The notes below the pieces were generated by a model that did no database searches, had not been told where the DNA came from, and saw only the letters and a list, made by a program, of their open reading frames with translations. DNA of 64,000 nucleotides, taken from the NCBI RefSeq assembly GCF_019428685.1, contig NZ_CP080096.1, forward strand, positions 620,001 to 684,000, read 5' to 3'. This stretch comes from Paraburkholderia edwinii (GTDB taxonomy: Bacteria; Pseudomonadota; Gammaproteobacteria; Burkholderiales; Burkholderiaceae). Below are positions 1-7,717 of the stretch, in pieces. The translations under genes were made by a program, and so were the position numbers. The stretch's first letter is position 1; every line of letters begins with the position of its first letter.

Positions 1-876
1 GCTGTTCACGTCGATCAGCGAGCCTTCCGCGAGCGTGGCGGTTGATTGTTGAGGGGCCAGCAGCACCGGGATTTCGGCGGTGCTGACAAAGTAAGCGGTG
101 TTGCGACGCTCGACGATCGAGTGCGCCTGAGCCGCGGTGATGCCGGGAATCGCGGCCACGATCGTTTGTTCGGGCGCCGTGTTGACGTTGATTCTTGTGA
201 TGTCGGGCAGCACTGTGACGAACGGTGTCAACGCCCGGACGGTGCCTGCGTCGTAACCTGGAATGCGACGCAGGTCCGCCGCCGAGACGAGTTGCAGCGG
301 CCAGTTCTCGGTGCCGGTGCCGTCGCGCAGCGAACGCAGGATGTAGTCGGCGGTGGGCTGCGCAAGAGCCGGGTCGAGCGACAGCGTGGTAAGCAGCCGG
401 TTATACGCGGCAAGACCGCTCGCGTCGATGCGCCACGGCTGCGAGGGCGCGGGCCGCGAAACGAGGTCGGCGAGATTGAACTTCGCTTGCGCGTCTTCGA
501 CCTGGCCGGAGATCCATGCGTTCGCGAGTTCGCCGTTGACCGCGATCGCATCGCGCGGCAGCAGATTCGACAGCTGCACATCGTTGACGGGCGCCGACCA
601 TTCCTGGCCGATAAATGCCACGTTTGACGTCGAGCTTTGCGCACGCAGCGTTGCGCGCGCCCATTCGACGGCGGCGCGTTCGACCCACATCGTTTCGGTC
701 GCAAGACGCTGGTTCTCGACGTCGCGTGTTGCGACGCGCTGGCGCCATAGCACGCTTGCCGCAAGCGTTGCTGCGAGCGCGACCACGAGCAGCACCGTGA
801 CGATGGCGATGCCGCGTTCGCGGTTACGTGATTGCTTATGCGTGCGCCTGGGAACGACTGGGGTCAATCGATGCAT
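1..876 (-). CDS. gspK: Type II secretion minor pseudopilin GspK, C-terminus cut by window edge
   Basis: GspK is the large minor pseudopilin that, with GspI and GspJ, forms the tip of the type II secretion pseudopilus in the inner membrane and periplasm. The frame is open from an ATG at 876 to base 1 (292 codons, no stop). After a short basic leader (RNRERGIAIV) comes a hydrophobic helix of about 17 residues, as in type IV prepilins processed by GspO. The body has the GspK signature around 'VEDAQAKFNLADLV' and later helix-hairpin-helix-like parts ('LRRIPGYDAGTVRAL', 'INVNTAPEQTI'). Other gsp genes should lie beyond the left edge. The start gives the expected short pre-leader. Family assignment is confident; the C-terminus is not visible. 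Confidence 0.93.
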   Translation of the reverse strand, partial: MHRLTPVVPRRTHKQSRNRERGIAIVTVLLVVALAATLAASVLWRQRVATRDVENQRLATETMWVERAAVEWARATLRAQSSTSNVAFIGQEWSAPVNDVQLSNLLPRDAIAVNGELANAWISGQVEDAQAKFNLADLVSRPAPSQPWRIDASGLAAYNRLLTTLSLDPALAQPTADYILRSLRDGTGTENWPLQLVSAADLRRIPGYDAGTVRALTPFVTVLPDITRINVNTAPEQTIVAAIPGITAAQAHSIVERRNTAYFVSTAEIPVLLAPQQSTATLAEGSLIDVNS

Positions 877-1183
877 CGCCGGCTCCGTTCGATCGGATGC
901 TTGATGAATGCCGCTATGAAAAACCAAAAGCAGACTTGCGTTACAGATGATAGAGGCTGCTGTTTTGCTTTAGCGTGACAAATGTTGCTGACAAAATGCT
1001 ACGGAACAATTCGCAAAAAAATGACACCTTAGGCCGTTATGATGTCGCGACAAACAGGCTATACGCAGGGCTGTATGCAAGAACTCAAGCGCAACTGAAA
1101 GCGCCTGTTTGCCGACCTTCATTCCGGATAACTAGCGATCCCCGCTTCGCTTTCGAGGACCTGTTCTTTTTCGTCAGCGCGTC
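877..1183. other. Intergenic region between divergent genes
   Basis: About 307 bp separate gspK (-) from the zinc-ribbon gene (+). A 70-codon open frame at 975-1187 has no ribosome binding site and no recognisable protein features, so I treat it as chance. The stretch is moderately AT-rich and presumably holds the promoter for one or both genes. I see no palindrome or repeat. Confidence 0.5.
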
Positions 1184-1939
1184 ATGACCGTGGACAATGA
1201 GCTTCATCCGCTCGATGAACGCTATATCGAAGCGTATGGCCTTCGCGAAGGCGGTGCTATCGACGACGCAGACGGCGGCACGTTGCGCTGTCCGCTTTGC
1301 GCGGGTGTGTTGGTGCCGACACATCATCAGCGGCGCGGACATCGCTATTACAAGCATCGCAGCGAAGAAGACACCGCGCGCTGTCCGTTGACCACCACGA
1401 ACTATCAACTCGAGCGCTTCCAGATCGGTACGCATGTGCCCGATCCGCATGCGGCGCGCGCGCATCGGGCGCAGTTTCTGTTCAACTGGAAGCGGCATTT
1501 CCGCATCGCAAGGCATACGGCGCCGGCGCTGACGCTTGAACGCTTTACCGCGCTCGTCAAATACGCGGATGTGATGAACCTGTGGGCCTATCCGCTGCTG
1601 GATCAGCGCGATCTGCCTTATGTGCTGCTCGTGCTTGCGGGGTTTATGGCCGAGCATCGGAAGGGCGACGTGACGACGTGGACGCGCTTCTGGTTCGATG
1701 GGCGTATCCGGTCGGCAAACGATTTATGGCGCAGCGGTGCGCCTGAGGCGCGTTTGTATCGCGTGATCTATCGCGATGCGGTGCGCACGCCGTTTCCGAC
1801 CAGCTCGGAAATTATCCGGTGGGAAAGAATCGAGCGTGTCGAGCGTATTGCGGACATCACTTCGCGCGGCGTAGGGCGTGCCGAGATGCGCACGTTCGAA
1901 CAGTTTCTGGAAAACGATAAGGCCGTTCAGGAAGAGTGA
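1184..1939 (+). CDS. Hypothetical protein with N-terminal zinc-ribbon-like motif
   Basis: A 251-residue soluble protein without signal peptide or membrane segment. Residues 36-68 hold a Cys-X2-Cys pair, a run of His (HRYYKHR) and a later Cys-Pro, which resembles the metal-binding N-terminal region of CoiA-like competence proteins. The rest is mixed alpha/beta with many Arg, Trp and Tyr and no catalytic motif that I can name. It is a single gene between gspK (-) and a secreted protein gene (-). Nucleic-acid binding is only a guess from the zinc-ribbon-like part. Codon use matches its neighbours, so I am confident that it is real and unsure what it does. Confidence 0.75.
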   Translation: MTVDNELHPLDERYIEAYGLREGGAIDDADGGTLRCPLCAGVLVPTHHQRRGHRYYKHRSEEDTARCPLTTTNYQLERFQIGTHVPDPHAARAHRAQFLFNWKRHFRIARHTAPALTLERFTALVKYADVMNLWAYPLLDQRDLPYVLLVLAGFMAEHRKGDVTTWTRFWFDGRIRSANDLWRSGAPEARLYRVIYRDAVRTPFPTSSEIIRWERIERVERIADITSRGVGRAEMRTFEQFLENDKAVQEE

Positions 1940-1972
1940 AGCAAGCGTGCAGCATGAGTGAAAAGGCGGGCG

Positions 1973-3226
1973 CTATTCGCTTAAAGCTTGTGGCTTCAAT
2001 TCCAAAGGCTGCGCATTGATCTTGATGCGAAACAGCGTATAAGGCTTCTTGCGCAGATCGCGGCCGTGATTGAACTGCGCCTGGCGGTTCAGCTGATTCG
2101 CCGTGAAATACAGGTAACCGTCGGTGCCGATCGACAGCGCATCGGGCCACAGAATGCGCGGGTCGTGCGCGATCGTTACCCATGTGCCGTCGGGCAGCAT
2201 CTTACGGATGCTGTTGCGCTCATAGTCTCCCGCATAGACCGCGCCGTTGGCATCGGAAGCAAGCCCGTCCGAGGCGCCTTTTTCGCCTAAGTCGCGCACG
2301 CTTGCTTCGACTTCGCCATCGTCAGCGTCGCGATCGCGCAAAAATCTTGTCGCGACCGAATACAGATGGCGGCTCGACAGCGGCGAGAAATAGAGAATGT
2401 TGCCGTCCGCCGATAACGCGAGACCGTCCGCGGCGAAATGGACCGGTTGCGGCGTGCCATTGGGACCGTCCTCGGTCATTTCGATGCCTTCCACTACGGG
2501 GACAAACGCCGGGTCGCCCTGGGTGGCCGGATGCGCTTCCAGGGTTCGCCATGCGTCGCCGCTCGCGAGATCGACGACGATAATGCCACCCGGACCCGCC
2601 GGCGAAGAATCGGACAGATACGCGACGCCTTCCTTGCCGTAGCGGAAATCGAAGCGCACATCGTCGATATACGACTGCGGCAGCAGCACCTTCGGCTTGA
2701 AGACGATTGTCTTCACCACCTTGTTGGTGGCGAGATCGACGGCGATCAGTTTTGCGCCGCCTTGCACAGGCGGCGCAAATTTCGGCGCGGCGGTATCGAG
2801 TATCCACAGACGGTTGCGATAATCGGCGACGACGTTCTGCACGCTGAGCAGCGTCGCTGCGGGATGCATCGGGTCGGGCCGATTGATCTGCGCATTGGGA
2901 TAAGGCACGACGCGCCCGTCGACAATCTCGCCGACCGTGAACGGCACGTCGTCGCCCCAGCGGGGATAGTTGACGAACAACCGCCCGTTTGGCGCTTTCG
3001 CGACACCGGACGGCATCGCGCCATAGAACTCGTGGACGGGCTCGATATGGCCGATCGAGCGTTCCTCCGGCAGCGATGCGCCTTCGTCGTGCGCCACGGT
3101 TTGTCCGTTGGTTTGCCCGTTCGTTTGCGCGTGCGCGACGCCCGGCAACGCGGCGGAAAGAAGGGCGATGACAGCCACAACTGCGGCTACCGCTACGTGT
3201 GCGGCTGCATATCTGTCGAAGGTCAT
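1973..3226 (-). CDS. Secreted major royal jelly protein (MRJP/yellow)-family beta-propeller protein
   Basis: A 417-residue exported protein. Residues 1-33 form a Sec signal peptide ending in 'GVAHA'. A short repeated TNGQ stretch follows, then a region typical of the MRJP/yellow family: 'GRLFVNYPRWGDDVPFTVGEI', 'RLWILDTAAP', 'YIDDVRFD', 'AYLSDSSPAGPGGIIVVDL', 'DGLALSADGNILYFSPLSSRHLYSV' and 'WPDALSIGTDGYLYFTANQLNRQ'. These strands are expected to build a six-bladed propeller like that of SMP-30/gluconolactonase. Bacterial members are of mostly unknown function and may bind or open small sugars or lactones in the periplasm. The start at 3226 is preceded by GAGGAGGTG at good spacing. It is a single-gene unit. 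The fold assignment is strong; the substrate is unknown. Confidence 0.88.
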   Translation of the reverse strand: MTFDRYAAAHVAVAAVVAVIALLSAALPGVAHAQTNGQTNGQTVAHDEGASLPEERSIGHIEPVHEFYGAMPSGVAKAPNGRLFVNYPRWGDDVPFTVGEIVDGRVVPYPNAQINRPDPMHPAATLLSVQNVVADYRNRLWILDTAAPKFAPPVQGGAKLIAVDLATNKVVKTIVFKPKVLLPQSYIDDVRFDFRYGKEGVAYLSDSSPAGPGGIIVVDLASGDAWRTLEAHPATQGDPAFVPVVEGIEMTEDGPNGTPQPVHFAADGLALSADGNILYFSPLSSRHLYSVATRFLRDRDADDGEVEASVRDLGEKGASDGLASDANGAVYAGDYERNSIRKMLPDGTWVTIAHDPRILWPDALSIGTDGYLYFTANQLNRQAQFNHGRDLRKKPYTLFRIKINAQPLELKPQALSE

Positions 3227-3697
3227 GCTGCACCTCCTCGATGCGGGTTCATTCGCGTCCGTGTTCGTGCTTCAGCGTTCATGCCTTAAGCGCATGCGAA
3301 GGGTTCAATACGCGATTGATTGCGTTGCATGCAAATGCCCATGCGCACAACGCGCTCGAAACCCGATTGAAACAGTTCGCCGCGTTCCACCTTGTCGCAG
3401 ATGCATGCTTCGTCATTGCGCCGCAGTACCCGGTGAAAATGAAAAGGCGCGTACGGCGCGGCGCGCCTGCACCGGACGTTCCGCTGTATGCGGCGCGCCA
3501 ACACTTCGCCGCGAACTGTTGTTGCATGCAAAACTGTTTGTGACTCGCCGTCACGTCTGTTGAATTCCGACACCTTGCCGCTCACGCCCACTGCACAACG
3601 CGTTGCTTGAAATCAGCAACACTTCGCCCGTTTTTTGCAAATGCATGGCCACGGGCGCGTCGCCTGTCAGTCAATTGCGTTGCAGTGGAGTCGGGAA
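3227..3697. other. Intergenic region with two copies of the palindrome TTGCATGCAA
   Basis: About 470 bp between the MRJP gene (-) and a small membrane protein gene (+). Overlapping open frames here have no coherent coding signal. The perfect 10-bp palindrome TTGCATGCAA occurs at 3325-3334 and again at 3522-3531, both in a divergent promoter region, so a dimeric regulator could bind there. No regulator gene lies next to it. Confidence 0.4.
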
Positions 3698-4021
3698 ATG
3701 TGGATCTATCAAGTCAGTCCGGTTTTGCGGCAGAAGGGCAAAACTCTTATTCAGCGTTTGCTTGCAGGCGGCGCGGCCGTTGCGATCGTGCTCGTGGTTG
3801 CCGGTGGCGCGGCGCTCTGGCACGAAGAGCGTGCAGCCCGTATTGAAGCGTCGTCGGAGATGTCGCTGCGCGACCAGGTGTGGGATGGGCGTATCGATAC
3901 CGGTGTCGCGGGCGACCATGCGGGTGGTATCTATGCCGTCGTCGATGCGTTCTCCGGCAGCGAGGAAGCGATCGTGACCGCCGTTCGAGGCTGCGAAGAC
4001 GGCCAAGGCAAGCTTCAATAA
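3698..4021 (+). CDS. Small single-pass membrane protein, unknown function
   Basis: A predicted 107-residue protein beginning MWIYQVSP, with one strong hydrophobic helix at about residues 20-40 (LLAGGAAVAIVLVVAGGAALW) followed by a charged domain with no recognised motif. The frame continues upstream to 3635, but the ATG at 3698 is preceded by a purine-rich GGAGTCGGGAA, so I prefer it. It stands alone, 128 bp before a short leader-like ORF. I do not recognise a family. It could be a spurious frame, though the defined TM helix argues for a real gene. Confidence 0.45.
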   Translation: MWIYQVSPVLRQKGKTLIQRLLAGGAAVAIVLVVAGGAALWHEERAARIEASSEMSLRDQVWDGRIDTGVAGDHAGGIYAVVDAFSGSEEAIVTAVRGCEDGQGKLQ

Positions 4022-4149
4022 GCCATTGCATCGACATTCTGTTCTCTGCCGCTCACGCGCTTGCGTCGGAATAAACATCGACACCAAGCGTTTAAATGAA
4101 GGCCGGACGGGGCAGCCTCGTCCGCACGCGAACGCAAGAGGACCGATCG

Positions 4150-4203
4150 ATGCCCACGCTGAACAATCAAAACACGAATGAGCATGCCAGGAGGCGCGAA
4201 TGA
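4150..4203 (+). CDS. Possible 17-codon leader ORF overlapping the next gene
   Basis: ATG at 4150 opens a 17-codon frame (MPTLNNQNTNEHARRRE) whose TGA overlaps the ATG of the oxidoreductase gene as ATGA. The AGGAGG that would serve the downstream gene lies inside this frame. Translation could therefore couple initiation of the following gene. It may equally be a chance frame; no homology is claimed. Confidence 0.25.
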   Translation: MPTLNNQNTNEHARRRE

Positions 4204-5192
4204 CGGTTCGCGCGGCGATCGTAGGCATGGGCAGATGGGGACAACGGCTTGCGTTGTCGCTTCAGGGAAGCAGCAAGATCCAGTTCGTTGCCGGTGTGAC
4301 GCGGCGCGTCGGCCGGGCGCAGGAATTCGCCGATAGTCATGGCATTCCGCTCACGAATCACTACGACGACGTGATCTCGAATCCCGCGATCGACGCGGTC
4401 GTGCTCGCGACGCCGCACAGTCTGCACGCGCGGCAGGTGCTCGCGGCCGTGGCTGCCGGAAAACACGTGCTTTGCGAAAAGCCGTTCACGCTCGATCGCG
4501 CGTCGGCCGCGCGTTGCATCGATGCGGCGGAAGCGGCCGGCGTCGTGCTCGCGGTTGGCATGAATCGCCGCTTTCTGCCGGCCGTGCGCGATCTGATGTC
4601 TCGCGCGAAGTCGGGCGATCTCGGCACGCTGCTGCACGTCGAGGCGAACTATTCGGCCAATGCGATCGGCTTTTATCCGGAAGGATCATGGCGTCTCGAT
4701 CCTTCGGAAGTGCCATGCGGCGGGCTTATGGGTCTTGGCATCCATATGATCGACTCGATGATCGAAATGCTTGGGCCCGTGCATAGCGTGGTGGCCGTTT
4801 CGTCGAGCCGGATGATCCGCGAAATCGACGACGTGACGGCGGTGCTGATCGAGTTCGCTTGCGGCGCCAGCGCTTCGCTTTCGACGATGCTCGCGACGCC
4901 GATGATCTGGCGCCTGCACGCGTTCGGTTCCGCGGCACATGCGGAATTGCGCGGCATCGCGCGGCTCGAGGTGACGCGGCGCAACGATTCGCCTGCGCAA
5001 GTGTTCGACTACGCGCCCGTCGATATCGAACGCATGGAGCTCGAAGCGTTCGCCGATGCCGTGACAGGCCACGCGCCGTTTCCGGTTCCGCTCGATGATG
5101 CGTACCATGTCGTTGCCGTCTGCGAGGCGATCGTGCAGTCCGCGGCGACAGGCGAGCGTGTTGTGCTTGATCCGGTGCTTGCGGCCAGCTAA
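4200..5192 (+). CDS. Gfo/Idh/MocA family NAD(P)-dependent oxidoreductase
   Basis: A 330-residue dehydrogenase of the glucose-fructose/inositol dehydrogenase superfamily. The N-terminal Rossmann fold shows 'AAIVGMGRWGQRLA' (GxGxxG) and the superfamily marker 'GKHVLCEKPFTLD', whose Glu-Lys-Pro contacts the nicotinamide. The C-terminal alpha/beta domain carries 'GGLMGLGIHMIDSMIEMLGP', with the His-X3-Asp expected near the substrate. The substrate cannot be read from sequence; sugars, inositols and related polyols are usual. The start is fixed by AGGAGG at 4190-4195 and by the ATGA overlap with a 17-codon frame. The next gene, a cytochrome c, is 120 bp away on the same strand and may or may not be co-transcribed. 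Confidence 0.9.
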   Translation: MTVRAAIVGMGRWGQRLALSLQGSSKIQFVAGVTRRVGRAQEFADSHGIPLTNHYDDVISNPAIDAVVLATPHSLHARQVLAAVAAGKHVLCEKPFTLDRASAARCIDAAEAAGVVLAVGMNRRFLPAVRDLMSRAKSGDLGTLLHVEANYSANAIGFYPEGSWRLDPSEVPCGGLMGLGIHMIDSMIEMLGPVHSVVAVSSSRMIREIDDVTAVLIEFACGASASLSTMLATPMIWRLHAFGSAAHAELRGIARLEVTRRNDSPAQVFDYAPVDIERMELEAFADAVTGHAPFPVPLDDAYHVVAVCEAIVQSAATGERVVLDPVLAAS

Positions 5193-5312
5193 GTTAGTGC
5201 TTTAGTGTTGCGGGCGGGCCTGTTTGCGCTGCTCGCGACGTGACGTGCGTGCGCCTGTGCGCGCATGGTCAACCTCCGCAGTTCAATGCGATCGATGTGC
5301 CCAACTCATGCC

Positions 5313-6170
5313 ATGAAAAACATAGTGAAGATCGCGGCCGCATTCGCGCTGTGTTGTGCGAGCCTTAGTGTCGGCACGCAGGCGTTTGCCGACGCGCCTG
5401 CCGCCACGCTTGTCGTGAAGAGCGGCGATAGCGAACACAGCTTCACCGCTAGTGAATTGCTCGCAAGGCCAGACAACAAAAGCGTGAACCTGACCGGCAC
5501 CGTAAGCGGCGACATTTATCATCACAAGGTCGAATATCGCGCGGTGCCGCTGCTTGCCTTGCTCGGCAATCGTCCCGATGCGCACTTCGATACCGTCGAA
5601 TTGCAGGCGACCGACGGTTTCGTCAGCGAGATTCCATTGACGCTCGTCGAACGCGGTGCGAAGAACGGCGCCGTGGCATGGCTCGCGGTGGAAGACCCCG
5701 CGCACCCGTGGCCCGCGTTGCCGAAAGACACGACGACCGCGGGGCCGTTCTATCTGATCTGGCAATTCCCGGAGCGCTCGGGCGTGAGCCGCGAGCAATG
5801 GCCGTACAAGGTCGCGCGCATTTCGCTCGTCGAAAGCCCTGATCATCGCTGGCCGCAGCTGGCCGTGCCCGCGAAGTTTGCCGGCGATGCGGGCGTCAGG
5901 CGCGGTCACGATGTGTTCGCCGTGCAGTGCATTGCCTGTCACAAGATGAATGGCGGCGGCAGTGGCAACGTCGGCCCCGATCTCGGCCAGCCGATGAACG
6001 TCACGCAGTATTTCAAGGACGCCGGGCTGCGCGCGCTGATTCGCGATCCGCACAAGGTCCGCACGTGGCCCGAGCAGCGCATGATCGGCTTTGGGCCTTC
6101 CGTCATCTCCGATGCCGATATCGAAGCGCTGCTGAAGTACCTGCACGCCATGGCGAGCGCGAAGCAGTAA
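5313..6170 (+). CDS. Periplasmic monohaem cytochrome c with N-terminal sulfite-oxidase-like domain
   Basis: A 285-residue exported protein. Residues 1-26 are a signal peptide ending in AFA. Residues about 30-175 look like the cofactor-binding domain fold of sulfite oxidase-type enzymes ('TVELQATDGFVSEIPL', 'GPFYLIW', 'WPYKVARISLVE'), but I see no cofactor-binding Cys. Residues about 190-285 form a class I cytochrome c with CIACH at 206-210 and probable distal Met in 'EQRMIGFGP'. This suggests an electron-transfer subunit for a periplasmic dehydrogenase, though none is encoded next to it. I chose the ATG at 5313 because it begins the signal peptide; the frame is open back to 5265. The haem domain is certain, the N-terminal domain less so. 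Confidence 0.85.
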   Translation: MKNIVKIAAAFALCCASLSVGTQAFADAPAATLVVKSGDSEHSFTASELLARPDNKSVNLTGTVSGDIYHHKVEYRAVPLLALLGNRPDAHFDTVELQATDGFVSEIPLTLVERGAKNGAVAWLAVEDPAHPWPALPKDTTTAGPFYLIWQFPERSGVSREQWPYKVARISLVESPDHRWPQLAVPAKFAGDAGVRRGHDVFAVQCIACHKMNGGGSGNVGPDLGQPMNVTQYFKDAGLRALIRDPHKVRTWPEQRMIGFGPSVISDADIEALLKYLHAMASAKQ

Positions 6171-6475
6171 GCGCACGCTCGCTTCTCCCTCTTTCCTTTC
6201 GATCACCTCACTCGACGCGATGAACCGGCGCCCGCAAGGGCGCCGTGTCGCGCGCGTCGTCACGCTCTCCTCGTGTAAATTGCATAGGTGCCAAAGCTGG
6301 TATGCATGGCACGCCATGAGCACGAATGGCATTCACCGGCATACTTTCGAGCACCTTAAAGCGTTCGCGGCACGAGCGGGAAGCACCCGAACATGGAATG
6401 CACGCGACTGCGAACGCGCGCCGTCTGGAGGCCAGACATAACAACAAGCAACCAGTTTTGCAACGGAGATATGCA
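6171..6475. other. Intergenic region between cytochrome c and MFS genes
   Basis: About 305 bp. It holds the GC-rich hairpin listed separately at 6226-6245 and the leader of the MFS gene, with CGGAGA at 6462-6467. Open frames that enter from both sides are extensions without coding signal. I see no operator. Confidence 0.5.
6226..6245. terminator. Perfect 8-bp hairpin with GCAA tetraloop after the cytochrome c gene
   Basis: CGGCGCCC and GGGCGCCG flank a GCAA loop, 55 nt past the cytochrome c stop. The stem is very stable but lacks a T tract, so it may work as a 3'-end processing barrier or a weak terminator rather than a classical intrinsic terminator. Confidence 0.45.
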
Positions 6476-7717
6476 ATGCAGCCGTGGTACAGCACGATGG
6501 CGCCTGCCCAGCGCCGCACTTTCTGGGCGTGCTTTCTGGGTTGGGTGCTCGATGCGATGGACGTCCAGCTGTTTGCCTTCGTGATCCCGACGCTGCTCGC
6601 CACGTGGGGCATGACCAAGGCGCAAGCGGGTGTGATCGGCACATCGGCGCTTGTCGCATCGGCGGTCGGCGGCGTGATCGCCGGTTTGCTCGCTGACCGT
6701 ATTGGGCGCGTGCGTGTGCTGAAGATCGCTATTCTGTGGTTCTCGTTGTTCACCGGTTTGTCCGCATTCACGAATAGCTTTCACGAGCTTTTGTTCACAC
6801 GCAGTTTGCAAGGCATCGGCTTTGGCGGCGAATGGGCGGCCGGTGCAATTCTGATTGGCGAGGTGGTCGACAAGCGCATTCGCGGTCGCGCGGTCGGTTC
6901 GGTGCAAAGCGGCTGGCCAGTCGGTTATGCGCTTGCGGCGCTTGCGTTCTGGGTGCTCTATAGCGTGCTGCCCGAACATCTTGCCTGGCGCGTGCTGTTT
7001 CTGCTTGGCCTCGCACCGGGTCTGCTCGTGCTGTGGATGCGCCGGAATATCAACGAATCGGAAGCCTTCGAGGCGACCGCGAAATACCGCGCAAAGAGCG
7101 GCACGATGAGCACGTTCGGGCTGATCTTCGCGCCAGGCATGTTTACGCGCACGCTGCTCGCCTCGTTAATGGCGGCGGGCGCGCTCGGCGGCAATTACAC
7201 GATTCTGACGTGGCTCGTGACCTATCTGCGCGAAACGCAAAGCCTCACCGTGAACCTGACGACGATGTATCTCGCCGTGAACATCTTCGGCTCGTTCTGC
7301 GGCTATATCGGCATGGCACATTTGAGCGACGGTATCGGACGCCGCACGACATTCGCACTGTCCGCCGCGGGCGCCACGCTAACCGTGCTCGCTTATACGC
7401 GCCTGCAATTGCCGATGTCCGTGCTGCTCGTGCTCGGCTTTCCGCTTGGGCTTTTCCAGTCGGGCATCGTGTCCGGCATGGGCGCGTGTTTTACCGAACT
7501 CTTTCCCACGCATATTCGCGCGACCGCGGGCGGCTTCTCGTATAACTTCGGCCGCGGCATCGGTTCGCTCGTGCCGGCCGCGGTCGGCATGACGAGTGCG
7601 TCGCTCGGGCTCGCGCCGTCGATCGGCGCGTGGGCGGCCGCATCGTATGTGCTCGTTTTTATCGTCGCTATCTTCCTTCCGGAAACCCGTAACCAGGAGC
7701 TTGAAGTTCATGTCTGA
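6476..7717 (+). CDS. MFS transporter, metabolite:H+ symporter type
   Basis: A 413-residue, 12-helix major facilitator. It opens with 'RRTFWACFLGWVLDAMDVQLFAFVIPTLL', typical of symporters for organic and aromatic acids (Asp in TM1), followed by the loop 2-3 motif 'GLLADRIGRVRVL' and 'GIGFGGEWAAGAILIGE' in TM4-5. Import of a small carboxylic acid is likely. The ATG at 6476 is preceded by CGGAGA; upstream in-frame ATGs lack such a site. Its last 8 bases overlap the start of the ThDP enzyme gene, so the two are translationally coupled and the imported compound probably feeds that enzyme or a nearby step. The class is sure, the substrate unknown. Confidence 0.9.
   Translation: MQPWYSTMAPAQRRTFWACFLGWVLDAMDVQLFAFVIPTLLATWGMTKAQAGVIGTSALVASAVGGVIAGLLADRIGRVRVLKIAILWFSLFTGLSAFTNSFHELLFTRSLQGIGFGGEWAAGAILIGEVVDKRIRGRAVGSVQSGWPVGYALAALAFWVLYSVLPEHLAWRVLFLLGLAPGLLVLWMRRNINESEAFEATAKYRAKSGTMSTFGLIFAPGMFTRTLLASLMAAGALGGNYTILTWLVTYLRETQSLTVNLTTMYLAVNIFGSFCGYIGMAHLSDGIGRRTTFALSAAGATLTVLAYTRLQLPMSVLLVLGFPLGLFQSGIVSGMGACFTELFPTHIRATAGGFSYNFGRGIGSLVPAAVGMTSASLGLAPSIGAWAAASYVLVFIVAIFLPETRNQELEVHV

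Noticed and set aside
975..1187. 70-codon + frame upstream of the zinc-ribbon gene
   Set aside because: No ribosome site, overlaps the next start, composition unlike local genes.
5283..6332. 349-codon minus-strand frame opposite the cytochrome c gene
   Set aside because: The + strand carries a signal peptide and CIACH haem site; the minus frame has no features.
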